A stretch of 64,000 nucleotides of DNA, from NCBI RefSeq assembly GCF_024703995.1, contig NZ_JAMXQV010000002.1:248001-312000 (forward strand). The letters run 5' to 3'. Positions within the stretch are counted from its first letter, which is position 1. Every line of letters begins with the position of its first letter. The notes under the pieces are model-generated. The model was not told the origin of the DNA. It ran no database searches and worked only from the letters and a program-made list of their open reading frames with translations. The stretch comes from Amycolatopsis iheyensis (GTDB taxonomy: Bacteria; Actinomycetota; Actinomycetes; Mycobacteriales; Pseudonocardiaceae). The translations under genes and the position numbers were made by a program. Shown piece by piece: positions 16,354-25,396 of the stretch.

Positions 16354-17700
16354 GTGGACGGCAAGCAGATCTACGACAACTTCAAGCAGGGGGACACCCG
16401 CGGCCTCCGCGACCTCTCCTCGGACGTGAACGCCCTGTCCTCGACCTACCGGGAGCGCGGCGAGACCATCAAGGCGCTCCAGGCCCGGATGGTGGAGTCC
16501 TGGAGCGGCGACGCCGCCGACGCGGCCAACGCGGGCGCGGGGCCGATGGAGCGGGCCTTCTACGACAACGCGGCGCCGATGGACGGCACCACGCAGTCCG
16601 TCGACACCCAGGCCGAGGTCTTCGACCATTCCGGTGGCGCGGTCGTGGAGATCCCGCCGAAGCCCGACAAGCCCAGTCCGTGGAGCATCGGCCTGAAGTC
16701 CGCGATCCCGATCGCCGGGCCGTTCATGGCCAAGAACGACATGGACAACTACGAGGAGGGGATGGCGAAGTACAACCAGGCGAACGAAACCAACGTTCGC
16801 GTCATGGACCAGTACAACACCGTCACCGAAGGCAACATGTCGGGCCTGCCCACCGACTACGGCCTCCTCCAGTCCGACGGCTCCACGATCTCGGTCGAGT
16901 ACGAGGGCGGCGGGCCGCCGCCGATCAAGCCGCCGCCCGTGATCCACGAGCTGAAGCCGAACCCGCACGAGTCCGTCGACGACCACACCTCGACCACGAG
17001 CGTCGACACCAACCAGACCCACGAGACCGGCCGGCCGACCGACGTCACGGGCCGTCCCACGGACGTCACCGGCCGCCCGACGGACGTCACCGGACGGCCG
17101 ACCGATGTCACCGGTCGGCCCACGGATGTCACCGGGCGCCCGACGGACATCACGCAGCCGACCGACACGACCCGGCCGACGAGCACGACCCGGCCGACCA
17201 ACCGGCCCCTGCCGTCGACCGACCGGCCGGGCAAGACGCCGATCGGCACCGACGGGATCGACTTCTACCCGACCGGCACCGGCGGGGGCGGCGGCCAGAA
17301 CTACTCGACCACCTTCGGCAGCGACCCGAACTCGAGCACCGGCGGCCGTGGGCCGACCAGCGGGAACGCCGGCAGCCGGCTGCTGGACTCGAACGGCCGT
17401 CCGATCGGCGGCTCCGGCACTGGTGGCAGCGGCGGCAGTGGCGCGGCGGGGGAGCGCGGGCTCGGCAGCGGTGGCCGCTCCGGCATGGGCGGGCTCGGCA
17501 ACGCGGCCGCGGCGGAGGCCGCCGCGGCGCGGTCGGCTTCGGGCCGCTCGGGCCAGATGGGACCGATGGGTGCCGGCGGCCGGCGTGGCGAGGGCGAGGA
17601 CGATGATGAGCACCAGCGGCCGGACTACCTGATCGAGGCGGACCCGGACGCGATCTTCGGTACCGACCAGCGGACCAGCCCGCCGGTCATCGGCGAATAG
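16354..17700 (+). CDS. ESX-type WxG/PPE-like protein with GRPTDVT heptad repeats
   Basis: 448 residues. Residues 1-180 are helical with a WSG turn (VESWSGDAADAANAGAGPME) like WXG100/PPE substrates. Residues 226-267 are six perfect or near-perfect GRPTDVT heptads, followed by Thr/Pro and then Gly/Ser/Ala-rich low complexity to about residue 410, and an acidic tail ending DPDAIFGTDQRTSPPVIGE. No signal peptide, as expected for type VII export. Starts at GTG 3 bases after the DUF3558 stop and precedes an EspG-like chaperone gene, which in mycobacteria binds PPE-type substrates. Likely a secreted or wall-associated protein. Confidence 0.82.
   Translation: MDGKQIYDNFKQGDTRGLRDLSSDVNALSSTYRERGETIKALQARMVESWSGDAADAANAGAGPMERAFYDNAAPMDGTTQSVDTQAEVFDHSGGAVVEIPPKPDKPSPWSIGLKSAIPIAGPFMAKNDMDNYEEGMAKYNQANETNVRVMDQYNTVTEGNMSGLPTDYGLLQSDGSTISVEYEGGGPPPIKPPPVIHELKPNPHESVDDHTSTTSVDTNQTHETGRPTDVTGRPTDVTGRPTDVTGRPTDVTGRPTDVTGRPTDITQPTDTTRPTSTTRPTNRPLPSTDRPGKTPIGTDGIDFYPTGTGGGGGQNYSTTFGSDPNSSTGGRGPTSGNAGSRLLDSNGRPIGGSGTGGSGGSGAAGERGLGSGGRSGMGGLGNAAAAEAAAARSASGRSGQMGPMGAGGRRGEGEDDDEHQRPDYLIEADPDAIFGTDQRTSPPVIGE
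17029..17154 (+). repeat. six tandem 21-bp repeats encoding GRPTDVT
   Basis: Six in-frame 21-bp units encode GRPTDVT (the last GRPTDIT). Synonymous positions differ between nearly every unit (GGC, GGA, GGT, GGG for Gly; CGG, CGT, CGC for Arg), so the peptide is conserved while the DNA repeat has diverged. Confidence 0.95.
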
Positions 17701-17704
17701 GCGG

Positions 17705-18454
17705 GTGGACGTGGCAACAGGCCGGGTGGACGTTCCGGTCGAGGCGCTGGCCGCACTGGCCGAGCGCGAGCAGGTCGGTCAGCTGCACATCACGCTGCGG
17801 CCCGAACCGCTGTGGCTCTCGCCGCGGGAGCGCGACGAGGCCGACAAGCGGGTCGATGCCGCGCTGGCGGAGGCCGGGCTGGTCGACGCCCGCGGCCGGG
17901 CGACGGTCGACTTCCTCGACTGGCTCCCGCTGCTGGTCAGCCCGGCGCGGGAGTGCTACGGCTGGGTCGGCGTCGACGGCCAGACCTACGGCGTGCTCGC
18001 CGCGGCGAAGGGACTGCAGGCGGTGCTGGCGGTCTCCGACGGCACGCACGTCGGTGTCCAGGAGATCGACCGGAACCTGCTGGCCGAAAGCCTCGTCGAG
18101 CAGCTGCCACCGTTGGGGGCGGGCGGCGGGCACCCGCGTTCGGTACGGGTGGCGGACCTGACCGAGGCGGCGCGCCTCGGTCAGGAGGCCTACCCGCTGT
18201 CGCCGGCGATCGCCGACGTCGTCAAGCTGGTGCAGCGGCCGGTGTCGGGCAGCGGCGAGCTCTACGCCGGGCGCCGGGACGAGGTCGGGCGGCACACCTG
18301 CCTGCAGCAGCCGTTGCACTACGCCGACACGGACTGGGGCCGGTACCTGAGCTACACCTCCGGCGCCGGCGACGACACCGTCATCCACATCGGCCCGGCG
18401 GGCCCGCGCGAGCTGGCCGAAACGCTGACGGAGCTGGCCGGCACCCTGGTCTGA
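17705..18454 (+). CDS. EspG-family ESX secretion-associated protein
   Basis: 249 residues matching the EspG family: an N-terminal strand-rich half (VPVEALAALAEREQVGQLHI... PLWLSPRERDEAD), central PLLVSPARECYGWVG, and a C-terminal YLSYTSGAGDDTVIHIGPAG strand pair before a closing helix. EspG proteins are cytosolic chaperones that keep PE/PPE-type substrates soluble and deliver them to the ESX machinery. The gene directly follows the WxG/proline-rich protein (4-bp gap), its presumed client. No ESX core component (EccB-E, MycP) is in the window, so export must depend on a system elsewhere. Confidence 0.87.
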   Translation: MDVATGRVDVPVEALAALAEREQVGQLHITLRPEPLWLSPRERDEADKRVDAALAEAGLVDARGRATVDFLDWLPLLVSPARECYGWVGVDGQTYGVLAAAKGLQAVLAVSDGTHVGVQEIDRNLLAESLVEQLPPLGAGGGHPRSVRVADLTEAARLGQEAYPLSPAIADVVKLVQRPVSGSGELYAGRRDEVGRHTCLQQPLHYADTDWGRYLSYTSGAGDDTVIHIGPAGPRELAETLTELAGTLV

Positions 18455-18535
18455 CGCTGAAAAGGTGGCGCTTCGGCTTGGCTCAGCCGCTAATGTGACA
18501 GCGCTGTTGTAGTTCGGTGGCGGAAGGATGCGTCG

Positions 18536-19483
18536 ATGGCTGGGCTGTACCCCGAGATCGAGCCGTACGAGAGCGGCATGCTCGACGTCGGCGACGGGCA
18601 CGAGATCTACTGGGAGACCTGCGGCAACCCGGACGGCAAACCCGCGCTGGTGGTGCACGGCGGCCCCGGGTCCGGGTGCTCGGCGAACGTCCGCCGGTTC
18701 TTCGACCCGGCGCGCTACCGGATCGTGCTGGCCGACCAGCGCGGGTGCGGCCGCAGCACCCCGCACGCGGGCGCGCCGGTCGCGGACCTCTCGGCCAACA
18801 CGACCGAGCACCTGGTGGCCGACTTCGAGCTGCTCCGGACCCGGCTCGGCATCGAGAAGTGGTTGCTGTTCGGCGGTTCCTGGGGCTCGGTGCTGAGCCT
18901 GACCTACGCGCTGCGGCACACCGGCCGGGTCAGCGAGATCATCCTGATGGGCCTGGCGACCGACCGCTTCGTGGAGGTCGAGATGCTCATCCGCGGTCTC
19001 GGCGCGTACTTCCCGGAGGGCTTCGCGAAGTTCCGCGAGGGAGTCCCGGAGACCGACCGCGACGGCGACCTTTCGGCGGCGTATCACCGGCTCCTGATGG
19101 ACCCGGACCCGGCGGTCCACCACCAGGCCGCGGCGGACTGGTGTGCCTGGGAGGACGCGATGCTCCCGGGCGTCCCGCCGCACGACGTGTTCGAGGACCC
19201 GGCGTACCGCCTGTGCTTTGCCCGCCTGGTGACGCACTACTTCAGCAACCGCGCGTTCCTCGAGGACGGCGTGATCCTGCGCGAGGCCGGCAAGCTGGCG
19301 GGGATCCCGGGGGTGCTGGCGCAGGGGGTGCTGGACACGAGCAACCTGGTGGGCACGCCGTGGTTGCTGCAGCAGGCCTGGCCGGGGAGCGAGCTGGTGA
19401 TGCTGAACGACGTGGGGCACACCGTGTCGGCGGCTTCGATGCAGGACGTGCTGGTCGGGGCGACCGACCGGTTCGCGAGCTGA
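18536..19483 (+). CDS. pip: proline iminopeptidase (alpha/beta hydrolase, S33)
   Basis: 315 residues. S33 motifs in order: oxyanion HGGPG (about 41-45), DQRGCGRS (about 65-72), nucleophile elbow GGSWGS (Ser near 114), catalytic Asp region GVLDTSN (about 265) and GHTVS with the His near residue 294. The family removes N-terminal proline from peptides in the cytoplasm. The usual GRYD around the Asp is GVLD here, a modest departure. Independent gene: 81 bp after espG-like, followed by a strong hairpin shared with the convergent dehydrogenase. Confidence 0.88.
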   Translation: MAGLYPEIEPYESGMLDVGDGHEIYWETCGNPDGKPALVVHGGPGSGCSANVRRFFDPARYRIVLADQRGCGRSTPHAGAPVADLSANTTEHLVADFELLRTRLGIEKWLLFGGSWGSVLSLTYALRHTGRVSEIILMGLATDRFVEVEMLIRGLGAYFPEGFAKFREGVPETDRDGDLSAAYHRLLMDPDPAVHHQAAADWCAWEDAMLPGVPPHDVFEDPAYRLCFARLVTHYFSNRAFLEDGVILREAGKLAGIPGVLAQGVLDTSNLVGTPWLLQQAWPGSELVMLNDVGHTVSAASMQDVLVGATDRFAS

Positions 19484-19627
19484 GGGCTTTCCACGCGGCG
19501 CCGGCCCGCCGGCGGCCGGTTGGTCGCGCGGTGTCGGTGCGGTAGTGCGCGGGTTCGGGCCTGCGGGCGGCCGGTCGATTCCGCGGCGCCGCCCCGCGTC
19601 CAGCGTCGGCCGGATCACCGAGGGTTC

Positions 19628-19661
19628 CCGCGCGGCGCCCACCCACCAGGGCGCCGCGCGG
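19628..19661. terminator. bidirectional hairpin terminator
   Basis: Perfect 13-bp GC stem (19628-19640 with 19649-19661), 8-base loop, in the 187-bp gap between convergent proline iminopeptidase and amino-acid dehydrogenase genes. The rest of the gap is GC-rich with several CCGGC/GCCGG dyads and no supported gene. Confidence 0.7.
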
Positions 19662-19670
19662 ACCCCCGGG

Positions 19671-20870
19671 TCACGGGATGAGCAGCCCCGGCTCGCCCGC
19701 CGGTGTCAGTGCCGCCTCCGCGCGCTGGGCGCGGTTCGTCTCCGCCAGGCGCAGCCCCGTCACGCGCAACGGCAGGCGGTCCAGCTTCCACTCCGTCAGC
19801 AGCAGGGCCACCTTCGACTGCATCTCCGTGCGCAGGCGCAGGAACGAGTCGGCCGGGTCCGCGCCGACCTCGCCCAGCAGCAGCCACCACGCCCAGGCCG
19901 CCGCACCCGCGTTGGCCACGAAGTCCGGCACCACCGCCACGCCTCGCGCGGACAGCGCCGCCTCCGCTTCCGGTGTCGTCGCCGCGTTCGCCGCCTCGAC
20001 GACCACCGAGGCCTTGACCAGGTTCTCGTTGTCCGGGCGCAGCGCGTACGAGATCGCCGCCGGGACGAAGACGTCCGCGTCGATGCCCACGATCGTCTCG
20101 CGGGGCAGGGCACGCACGCCCGCCGGCAGGCGGGACCGGTCCACCTCGCCGAAGCGGTCGCGCAGCTCCAGCAGCGCCGGGACGTCGAGGCCGACCGGGT
20201 CGTAGAGCGTGCCCGCGGCGTCGGCCACCGCGACCACCTTCATCCCCGCCTCGTGCAGGTACCAGGCCGCGCCACCACCCATGGTGCCGATGCCCTGGAT
20301 CGCCACGGTCGTCTCGCGCACGTCCCAGTCCCACGCCGCCGCGACGCCGAGGCACGCCTGCGCCACGCCGTAGCCGCCGACGACGTCGCCGAGCAGCAGC
20401 CCGCCCGGCACCGGTGCGTTGAGGCCCGCCTGGACCCGCCGCAGCGTGCGCCCCGGGTCCGCCGAACGGCGGATCGCCGCGTGGTACGACTGCTCGAGCC
20501 CGAGCTCGGCGAACACCTCGTCGATCAGGTGCTGCGGGACGCCGAGGTCCTCGGCCGTCACCCAGTGCGCGTCGAGCCACGGCCGCAGGAACGCGCAGAA
20601 CCGCTTCAGCACGTCGAACGCCCGCGGGTCCTTCGGGTCGAAGTCGATGCCGCCCTTCGCCCCGCCGACCGGCAGGTTGAAGGTCGCGGTCTTGTTGGCC
20701 ATGCCCCGGGCGAGGTCCTCGACCTCGGTCATCGTGCAGCCCGCCCGCATCCGGGTGCCGCCGGTGGCGACGCCGGAGACCAGGCTGTGCACAACCAGGT
20801 AGCCGTGCGCGCCGGTGATGGGGTCGGTCCACGTGAGCCGCATCAGCGGCTCGGCGTTGCGCGGGGTCAT
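19671..20870 (-). CDS. Glu/Leu/Phe/Val dehydrogenase family protein
   Basis: 399 residues. N-terminal dimerisation/catalytic domain with GGTRMRAGCT, NKTATFNLPVGGAKGGIDFD (the K-G-G substrate loop) and TAEDLGVP; Rossmann domain with VAIQGIGTMGGGAAWYLHE (about 185-205) and FVPAA/VVEAANAATTPEAE. It would oxidatively deaminate an amino acid with NAD(P)+; whether Glu, Leu, Val or Phe is not decided by the motifs. The ATG at 20870 has GGAGG 11 bases upstream; a GTG at 20882 is in frame but abuts the same site. Divergent from a LysR regulator, the likely controller. Confidence 0.87.
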   Translation of the reverse strand: MTPRNAEPLMRLTWTDPITGAHGYLVVHSLVSGVATGGTRMRAGCTMTEVEDLARGMANKTATFNLPVGGAKGGIDFDPKDPRAFDVLKRFCAFLRPWLDAHWVTAEDLGVPQHLIDEVFAELGLEQSYHAAIRRSADPGRTLRRVQAGLNAPVPGGLLLGDVVGGYGVAQACLGVAAAWDWDVRETTVAIQGIGTMGGGAAWYLHEAGMKVVAVADAAGTLYDPVGLDVPALLELRDRFGEVDRSRLPAGVRALPRETIVGIDADVFVPAAISYALRPDNENLVKASVVVEAANAATTPEAEAALSARGVAVVPDFVANAGAAAWAWWLLLGEVGADPADSFLRLRTEMQSKVALLLTEWKLDRLPLRVTGLRLAETNRAQRAEAALTPAGEPGLLIP

Positions 20871-20992
20871 CAGGCCACTCACCTCCAGGGAAGTCCGGGG
20901 CGGTCCGTCGGGACCGCCTCCCCCGAGGGTGCGCCCGGGCGAGCGGCCGCGTCCATTTAACGCTGCTGCACGATCTCGTTTAGGTTTGGTGT

Positions 20993-21919
20993 ATGGAGCT
21001 TTCGTTGCACCGCTTGAGGATGCTTCGCGAGCTGCAGCGCAAGGGGACGGTGACGGCGGCGGCCGCGTCGTTGCACTACACCGCCTCCGCCGTTTCGCAG
21101 CAGCTCGCCCAGCTGGAGCGCGACGTCGGCGCGAAGCTGTTCGAACGGCTCGGCCGGCGCGTCCAGCTGACCGAACTGGGCAAACTGCTCACCGAGCACG
21201 CCGAAGAGATCCTCGGCTCGGTCGAGCGCGCGACCCTCGCCTTGGAAGAAGCGCAGGACGCCCGCACGGTCCGGCTCACCGCCGGGGTGTGGGCGTCGGT
21301 GGCCTCCGGGCTGCTCCCGACGGCGCTGAACGCGCTCGCCGGTGAGCACCCGGGCATCGAGGTCCGCACGCGTGAACTGGCGCCGGAAGACACCGCGGAG
21401 GCCGTCCGCGACGGCACGCTCGACCTTTCGTTCGTCATCGACTACTCCGATTCGCCGATGCCGTGGGACGCCGGGCTCGAACGGGCCGTCGTGGCCGTCG
21501 AGCGGCTGCACGCGGCCGTGCCGCGGGGCGCGGTGCCGTCAGGCACGGCCTCTTTGGACGACCTCGCCGAGCACCCCTGGATCCTGGCCAGCCCGAAGTC
21601 GCACTTCGGCCGGGCGATGCGCACCGCCTGCCGCCGGCACGGGTTCGCGCCGAAGATCAACCACGAGGTCGAAGAGCAGTCCACGGCCATGGCGATGGTG
21701 GGCGCCGGCCTCGGCATCACCCTCGTGTCGGACCTGGGGCTGCGGCTGCTGCGGCCACCGGGGATCGACGTCGTCACGCTCACGACACCGCTGCTGAGGA
21801 CGGTGTCGATCGCCTACCGCAGCACCGCGTTCCGGCGTCCGGCGTTGCACCTGGTGATCGAGGCGGTCCGGGCTTCGGCGGCCGAACTGGGCCTGGGCAC
21901 CGAGTCCGCTTTGCCCTGA
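20993..21919 (+). CDS. LysR-family transcriptional regulator
   Basis: 308 residues: winged HTH at residues 1-60 (LHRLRMLRELQRKGTVTAAA, LHYTASAVSQQLAQLERDVG, KLFERLGRRVQLTE), then a periplasmic-binding-fold effector domain with two lobes (about 90-300). Divergent from the amino-acid dehydrogenase with 122 bp between starts; LysR proteins typically control such a neighbour with an amino acid or keto acid as effector. An imperfect dyad TTAACG...CGTTTA in the intergenic region is the only candidate box I see. ATG start of MELSLH. Confidence 0.88.
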   Translation: MELSLHRLRMLRELQRKGTVTAAAASLHYTASAVSQQLAQLERDVGAKLFERLGRRVQLTELGKLLTEHAEEILGSVERATLALEEAQDARTVRLTAGVWASVASGLLPTALNALAGEHPGIEVRTRELAPEDTAEAVRDGTLDLSFVIDYSDSPMPWDAGLERAVVAVERLHAAVPRGAVPSGTASLDDLAEHPWILASPKSHFGRAMRTACRRHGFAPKINHEVEEQSTAMAMVGAGLGITLVSDLGLRLLRPPGIDVVTLTTPLLRTVSIAYRSTAFRRPALHLVIEAVRASAAELGLGTESALP

Positions 21920-22039
21920 TCCGGGACTTCTTACGGAGTGGTGACCGGCTCCCGGTGGGCAAGATCCGGCCTGTTTTTGTCGTACCCCGCGTGTAGCGTC
22001 CGAAGTCAAGAAGTTCCACCACACGGAACAGGAACGGAC

Positions 22040-23302
22040 ATGACAGCGGTGCACCATTTTCCCGAGAAGTCGGGTAGTGCGTCGAACCGCACCGCGCGGG
22101 TCCTGGCGGACCGCGCGGCCGGCGAGGCGTACGTGGCATCGGTGTGCTTCAAGCACGGCCCACCCCGCCTGACCGGCGTGGAGCTGGAGTTCACCGTGCA
22201 CCACGCCGAAGACCCGGCCAGACCCCTCGACACGGACGTACTCGCCACGGCGCTGGGCCCGCACACCCCGCGGACGCTCCGCCCCGAAAGTCCCGCTTCA
22301 CCGCTCCCGGCAGGTTCACCAGTGAGCCTCGAGCCCGGGTGCCAGGTCGAAATCTCCGCTCCTCCCCAGGCCTCCCTGCGCGAACTCGACGCAGTCGTCA
22401 CGGCCGACCTCCACCACCTGCGTGACCGCCTCGCCCGGCACGGCCTCGAACTGGGCGAAACGGGCATCGACGCCCACCGCGCGCCACGCCGGGCCCTGCA
22501 GACCCCGCGCTACGCGGCGATGGAACGGCGGTTCGCGCAGATCGGTCCCGGCGGCCTCACGATGATGTGCAGCACCGCCGGCCTGCAGATCTGCCTCGAC
22601 GCGGGGGAGCAGGAGCAGTACGCGGCCCGCTGGGCGGCCGCCCACGCCATGGGCCCGCCACTGCTGGCGCTGTTCGCCAACTCCCGCGTCCACGCCGGAC
22701 ACGACACCGGGCACGCCTCCGCCCGGTGGCTCGCGGTGCACGACACGGAAGCGGTCCGCACGCGCACGTCCGGCGTCGCGGACGACGACCCCGCCGGAGC
22801 GTGGGCCGCGCGGCTGATGGACGTCCCCCTGATGGTGCTGCCCCGCGGCGACCGGCCGTGGGACGCGCCGGAGGGGCTGACGTTCGCCGACTGGATCGAC
22901 GGCAAGGGCGCGGCCGCCCTGCTGCCGAAGCCGACCGCGGCCGACCTCGACTACCACCTCACCACGATGTTCACCCCGGTCCGGCCCCAGGGGTACCTCG
23001 AGATCCGGTACCTCGACGCGCAACCGCCGGACGAGTGGCTGGCGCCGGTGGCGCTGGTCTCGGCGCTGCTCGCCCGGCCGTCCACTGTGGACAAGGTGCG
23101 GGCGGTCTGCGCGCCGGTGGCGGACCGGTGGACCCAGGCCGCGGACCGCGGCCTGGCCGACCCGGAGCTGGCGGCCGTCGCGGCGGCGCTGGCCGACCTC
23201 GGCTGCGCCGAGCTGGGCGCCACGGGACTCGCGGCGGAGTCGATCACCGAGATCAGCGAAAGCGTGCAGGGGCGCGCGTACCGATCGAGGAGCGAAGCAT
23301 GA
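22040..23302 (+). CDS. egtA: glutamate-cysteine ligase EgtA (ergothioneine pathway)
   Basis: 420 residues, GCS2-like carboxylate-amine ligase. GVELEFTVHH near residue 50, SLEPGCQVEISAPP (ATP/Mg site), and GYLEIRYLDAQPPDEW near the C-terminus define the actinobacterial EgtA family. It makes gamma-glutamylcysteine, the sulfur donor for EgtB. First gene of egtABCD: its stop overlaps the egtB ATG. Start is ATG of MTAVHH; the open frame extends to 21938 but without a ribosome site. A GTTCC-N7-GGAAC dyad (22013-22029) sits in the leader, significance unclear. Confidence 0.93.
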   Translation: MTAVHHFPEKSGSASNRTARVLADRAAGEAYVASVCFKHGPPRLTGVELEFTVHHAEDPARPLDTDVLATALGPHTPRTLRPESPASPLPAGSPVSLEPGCQVEISAPPQASLRELDAVVTADLHHLRDRLARHGLELGETGIDAHRAPRRALQTPRYAAMERRFAQIGPGGLTMMCSTAGLQICLDAGEQEQYAARWAAAHAMGPPLLALFANSRVHAGHDTGHASARWLAVHDTEAVRTRTSGVADDDPAGAWAARLMDVPLMVLPRGDRPWDAPEGLTFADWIDGKGAAALLPKPTAADLDYHLTTMFTPVRPQGYLEIRYLDAQPPDEWLAPVALVSALLARPSTVDKVRAVCAPVADRWTQAADRGLADPELAAVAAALADLGCAELGATGLAAESITEISESVQGRAYRSRSEA

Positions 23303-24636
23303 GCACGGAAGCACTGAGCGGCCTGAGCGAGCAGGACCTGCGCGCCCGGGCGGCCGAAGCCCTGACCCGGGCGCGGGCGCGCAGCGTGGCGCTGACCGAC
23401 GCGGTGGACGACGAAGACCTGATCCGCCAGCACTCCAAGCTGATGTCGCCGCTGGTCTGGGACCTGGCGCACATCGGCGTCCAAGAAGAGCTGTGGCTGG
23501 TCCGCGACGTCGGCGGCCGCGAGCCGCTGCGCCCGGACATCGACGACATCTACGACGCCTTCCAGCACGCCCGCGCCGACCGCCCGGAGCTGCCGCTGCT
23601 CGGCCCGGCAGAGGCACGCGCGTACGTCAAGCAGGTCCGCGAAAAGGCGTTCGACGTGCTGGAACACGCGCCGATGACGGGCCGGCGGCTGACCGAGCAG
23701 GCCTTCGCGTTCGGCATGATCACCCAGCACGAGCAGCAGCACGACGAGACCATGCTGGCCACCCACCAGCTGCGCCGGGGCGAACCGGTGCTGCACGCGC
23801 CGGAGCCGCCGCCCGCCCGCTCGGGCGCGCTGCCCGCCGAAGTCCTCGTCCCGGGCGGGGCGTTCACGATGGGCACGACGGCGGAGCCGTGGGCCCTGGA
23901 CAACGAGCGCCCGGCGCACGAGATCGTCGTCGAAGCGTTCTGGATGGACACCGTCCCGGTCACCTGCGGGCCCTACGCCGAGTTCCTCGACAGCGGCGGC
24001 TACGAAGACGAGCGGTGGTGGAGCCCGGCGGGCTGGACCTACCTGCGGGAGCACGGCATCACCGCCCCGCGGTTCTGGCAGCGGGAGCAGGACGGCTGGT
24101 GGCGCACCCGGTTCGGCGCGTACGAGCGGATCACCGCCGACGAGCCGGTCGTGCACGTCTCCTACTTCGAAGCGGAGGCGTACGCGGCCTGGGCCGGGCG
24201 GCGGCTGCCGACCGAGGCCGAGTGGGAGAAGGCCGCCCGGTTCGACCCGGCGACCGGCCGGTCGCGGCGGTTCCCGTGGGGTGACGGCGAACCGACGGCC
24301 GAGCACGCCAACCTCGGCCAGGCGCACCTGCGCCCGGCGCCGGCGGGGGCGTACCCGGCCGGCGCGTCCCCGGCCGGGGTGCACCAGCTGATCGGCGACG
24401 TCTGGGAGTGGACGAGCACCGACTTCCACGGCTACCCGGGCTTCGCGCCGTTCCCGTACCGGGAGTACTCGGAGGTCTTCTTCGGACCGGAGTACAAGGT
24501 GCTGCGCGGCGGCTCGTTCGGCACCGACTCCGCGGCGATCCGGGGCACGTTCCGCAACTGGGACTACCCGATCCGGCGGCAGATCTTCGCCGGCTTCCGC
24601 ACGGCCCGCGACGCGGCGCCCGGCGAGGTGGGCTAG
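23299..24636 (+). CDS. egtB: hercynine oxygenase / sulfoxide synthase EgtB
   Basis: 445 residues: N-terminal DinB domain and C-terminal formylglycine-generating-enzyme-type domain. Iron-ligand histidines are visible in WDLAHIGVQEELW (about residue 57) and the HEQQHDET motif (about 143-150). FGE-like signatures include GGAFTMGT, RRLPTEAEWEKAAR, GDVWEWTST and VLRGGSFGTDS. It couples hercynine with gamma-glutamylcysteine using Fe(II) and O2. ATGA overlap with egtA, egtC starts 4 bases downstream of its stop. Confidence 0.95.
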   Translation: MSTEALSGLSEQDLRARAAEALTRARARSVALTDAVDDEDLIRQHSKLMSPLVWDLAHIGVQEELWLVRDVGGREPLRPDIDDIYDAFQHARADRPELPLLGPAEARAYVKQVREKAFDVLEHAPMTGRRLTEQAFAFGMITQHEQQHDETMLATHQLRRGEPVLHAPEPPPARSGALPAEVLVPGGAFTMGTTAEPWALDNERPAHEIVVEAFWMDTVPVTCGPYAEFLDSGGYEDERWWSPAGWTYLREHGITAPRFWQREQDGWWRTRFGAYERITADEPVVHVSYFEAEAYAAWAGRRLPTEAEWEKAARFDPATGRSRRFPWGDGEPTAEHANLGQAHLRPAPAGAYPAGASPAGVHQLIGDVWEWTSTDFHGYPGFAPFPYREYSEVFFGPEYKVLRGGSFGTDSAAIRGTFRNWDYPIRRQIFAGFRTARDAAPGEVG

Positions 24637-24640
24637 GCGC

Positions 24641-25396
24641 ATGTGCCGCCACCTCGGATACCTCGGCGAGCCGGTTTCGCCCGCCGAGGCGGTTTTCCGC
24701 GCGCCGCATTCGCTGCTGGTGCAGTCCTACGCGCCGGCCGACATGCGCGGCGGTGGCTCGGTCAACGCGGACGGGTTCGGGCTGGGGTGGTACCCCGGCC
24801 CTGGCTCGGCCCCGCTGCGGCACCGGCGGTCCACGCCACTGTGGACCGACGAGACGCTGCCGCCGCTGGCCGCGTCGGTGACCTCGGGCGCGTTCGTCGC
24901 CGCGGTCCGCAACGGCACCACCGGCATGCCGGTGACCGAGGCGGCCGCGGCGCCGTTCACCGCCGGGCGCTGGCTGTTCAGCCACAACGGCGTCGTCCGC
25001 GGCTGGCCGGACTCGCTGGCCGAGCTCGCCAAGACCCTGCCCGTGACCGAACTGCTGACGCTGGCGGCGCCGACGGACTCGGCGGTGCTCTGGGCCCTGC
25101 TGCGGGCCCGGCTGGCGGCGGGTGAAGACCCGCTGACGGCGGTGGCGGAGCTGACGACCGCCGTCGAGGCCGCCGCGCCCGGCTCCCGGCTCAACTTCCT
25201 GCTCACCGACGGCTCGACCCTCATCGGCACCGCCTGGACGCACGCGCTGTCCGTGCTGCGGACCGCGTCCGGCGTGCTGCTCGCCTCCGAACCGGTTGAC
25301 GGCGACCCGCGCTGGAAGCCCGTTCCCGACCACCACGCCGTGCGCGCCACCGCGGCCGGCGTCGACCTGCTTCCCCTGACCCAGGAGCGTTCATGA
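24641..25396 (+). CDS. egtC: gamma-glutamyl hercynylcysteine sulfoxide amidohydrolase EgtC
   Basis: 251 residues, class-II glutamine-amidotransferase fold. Cys2 after processing of MCRHLGYLGEP is the N-terminal nucleophile; NADGFGLGWY and FSHNGVVRG are the family's glutamine-binding loops. It removes the gamma-glutamyl group from the EgtB product in the cytoplasm. Third gene of egtABCD; its stop overlaps the egtD ATG (25393-25396). Confidence 0.94.
   Translation: MCRHLGYLGEPVSPAEAVFRAPHSLLVQSYAPADMRGGGSVNADGFGLGWYPGPGSAPLRHRRSTPLWTDETLPPLAASVTSGAFVAAVRNGTTGMPVTEAAAAPFTAGRWLFSHNGVVRGWPDSLAELAKTLPVTELLTLAAPTDSAVLWALLRARLAAGEDPLTAVAELTTAVEAAAPGSRLNFLLTDGSTLIGTAWTHALSVLRTASGVLLASEPVDGDPRWKPVPDHHAVRATAAGVDLLPLTQERS

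Noticed and set aside
17029..17154. Tandem 21-bp repeats as a possible CRISPR array
   Set aside because: Units are contiguous without spacers, in frame and inside a coding region.
16857..17249. 130-residue minus-strand ORF with VTSVGRP repeats
   Set aside because: It is the antisense reading of the GRPTDVT repeats.
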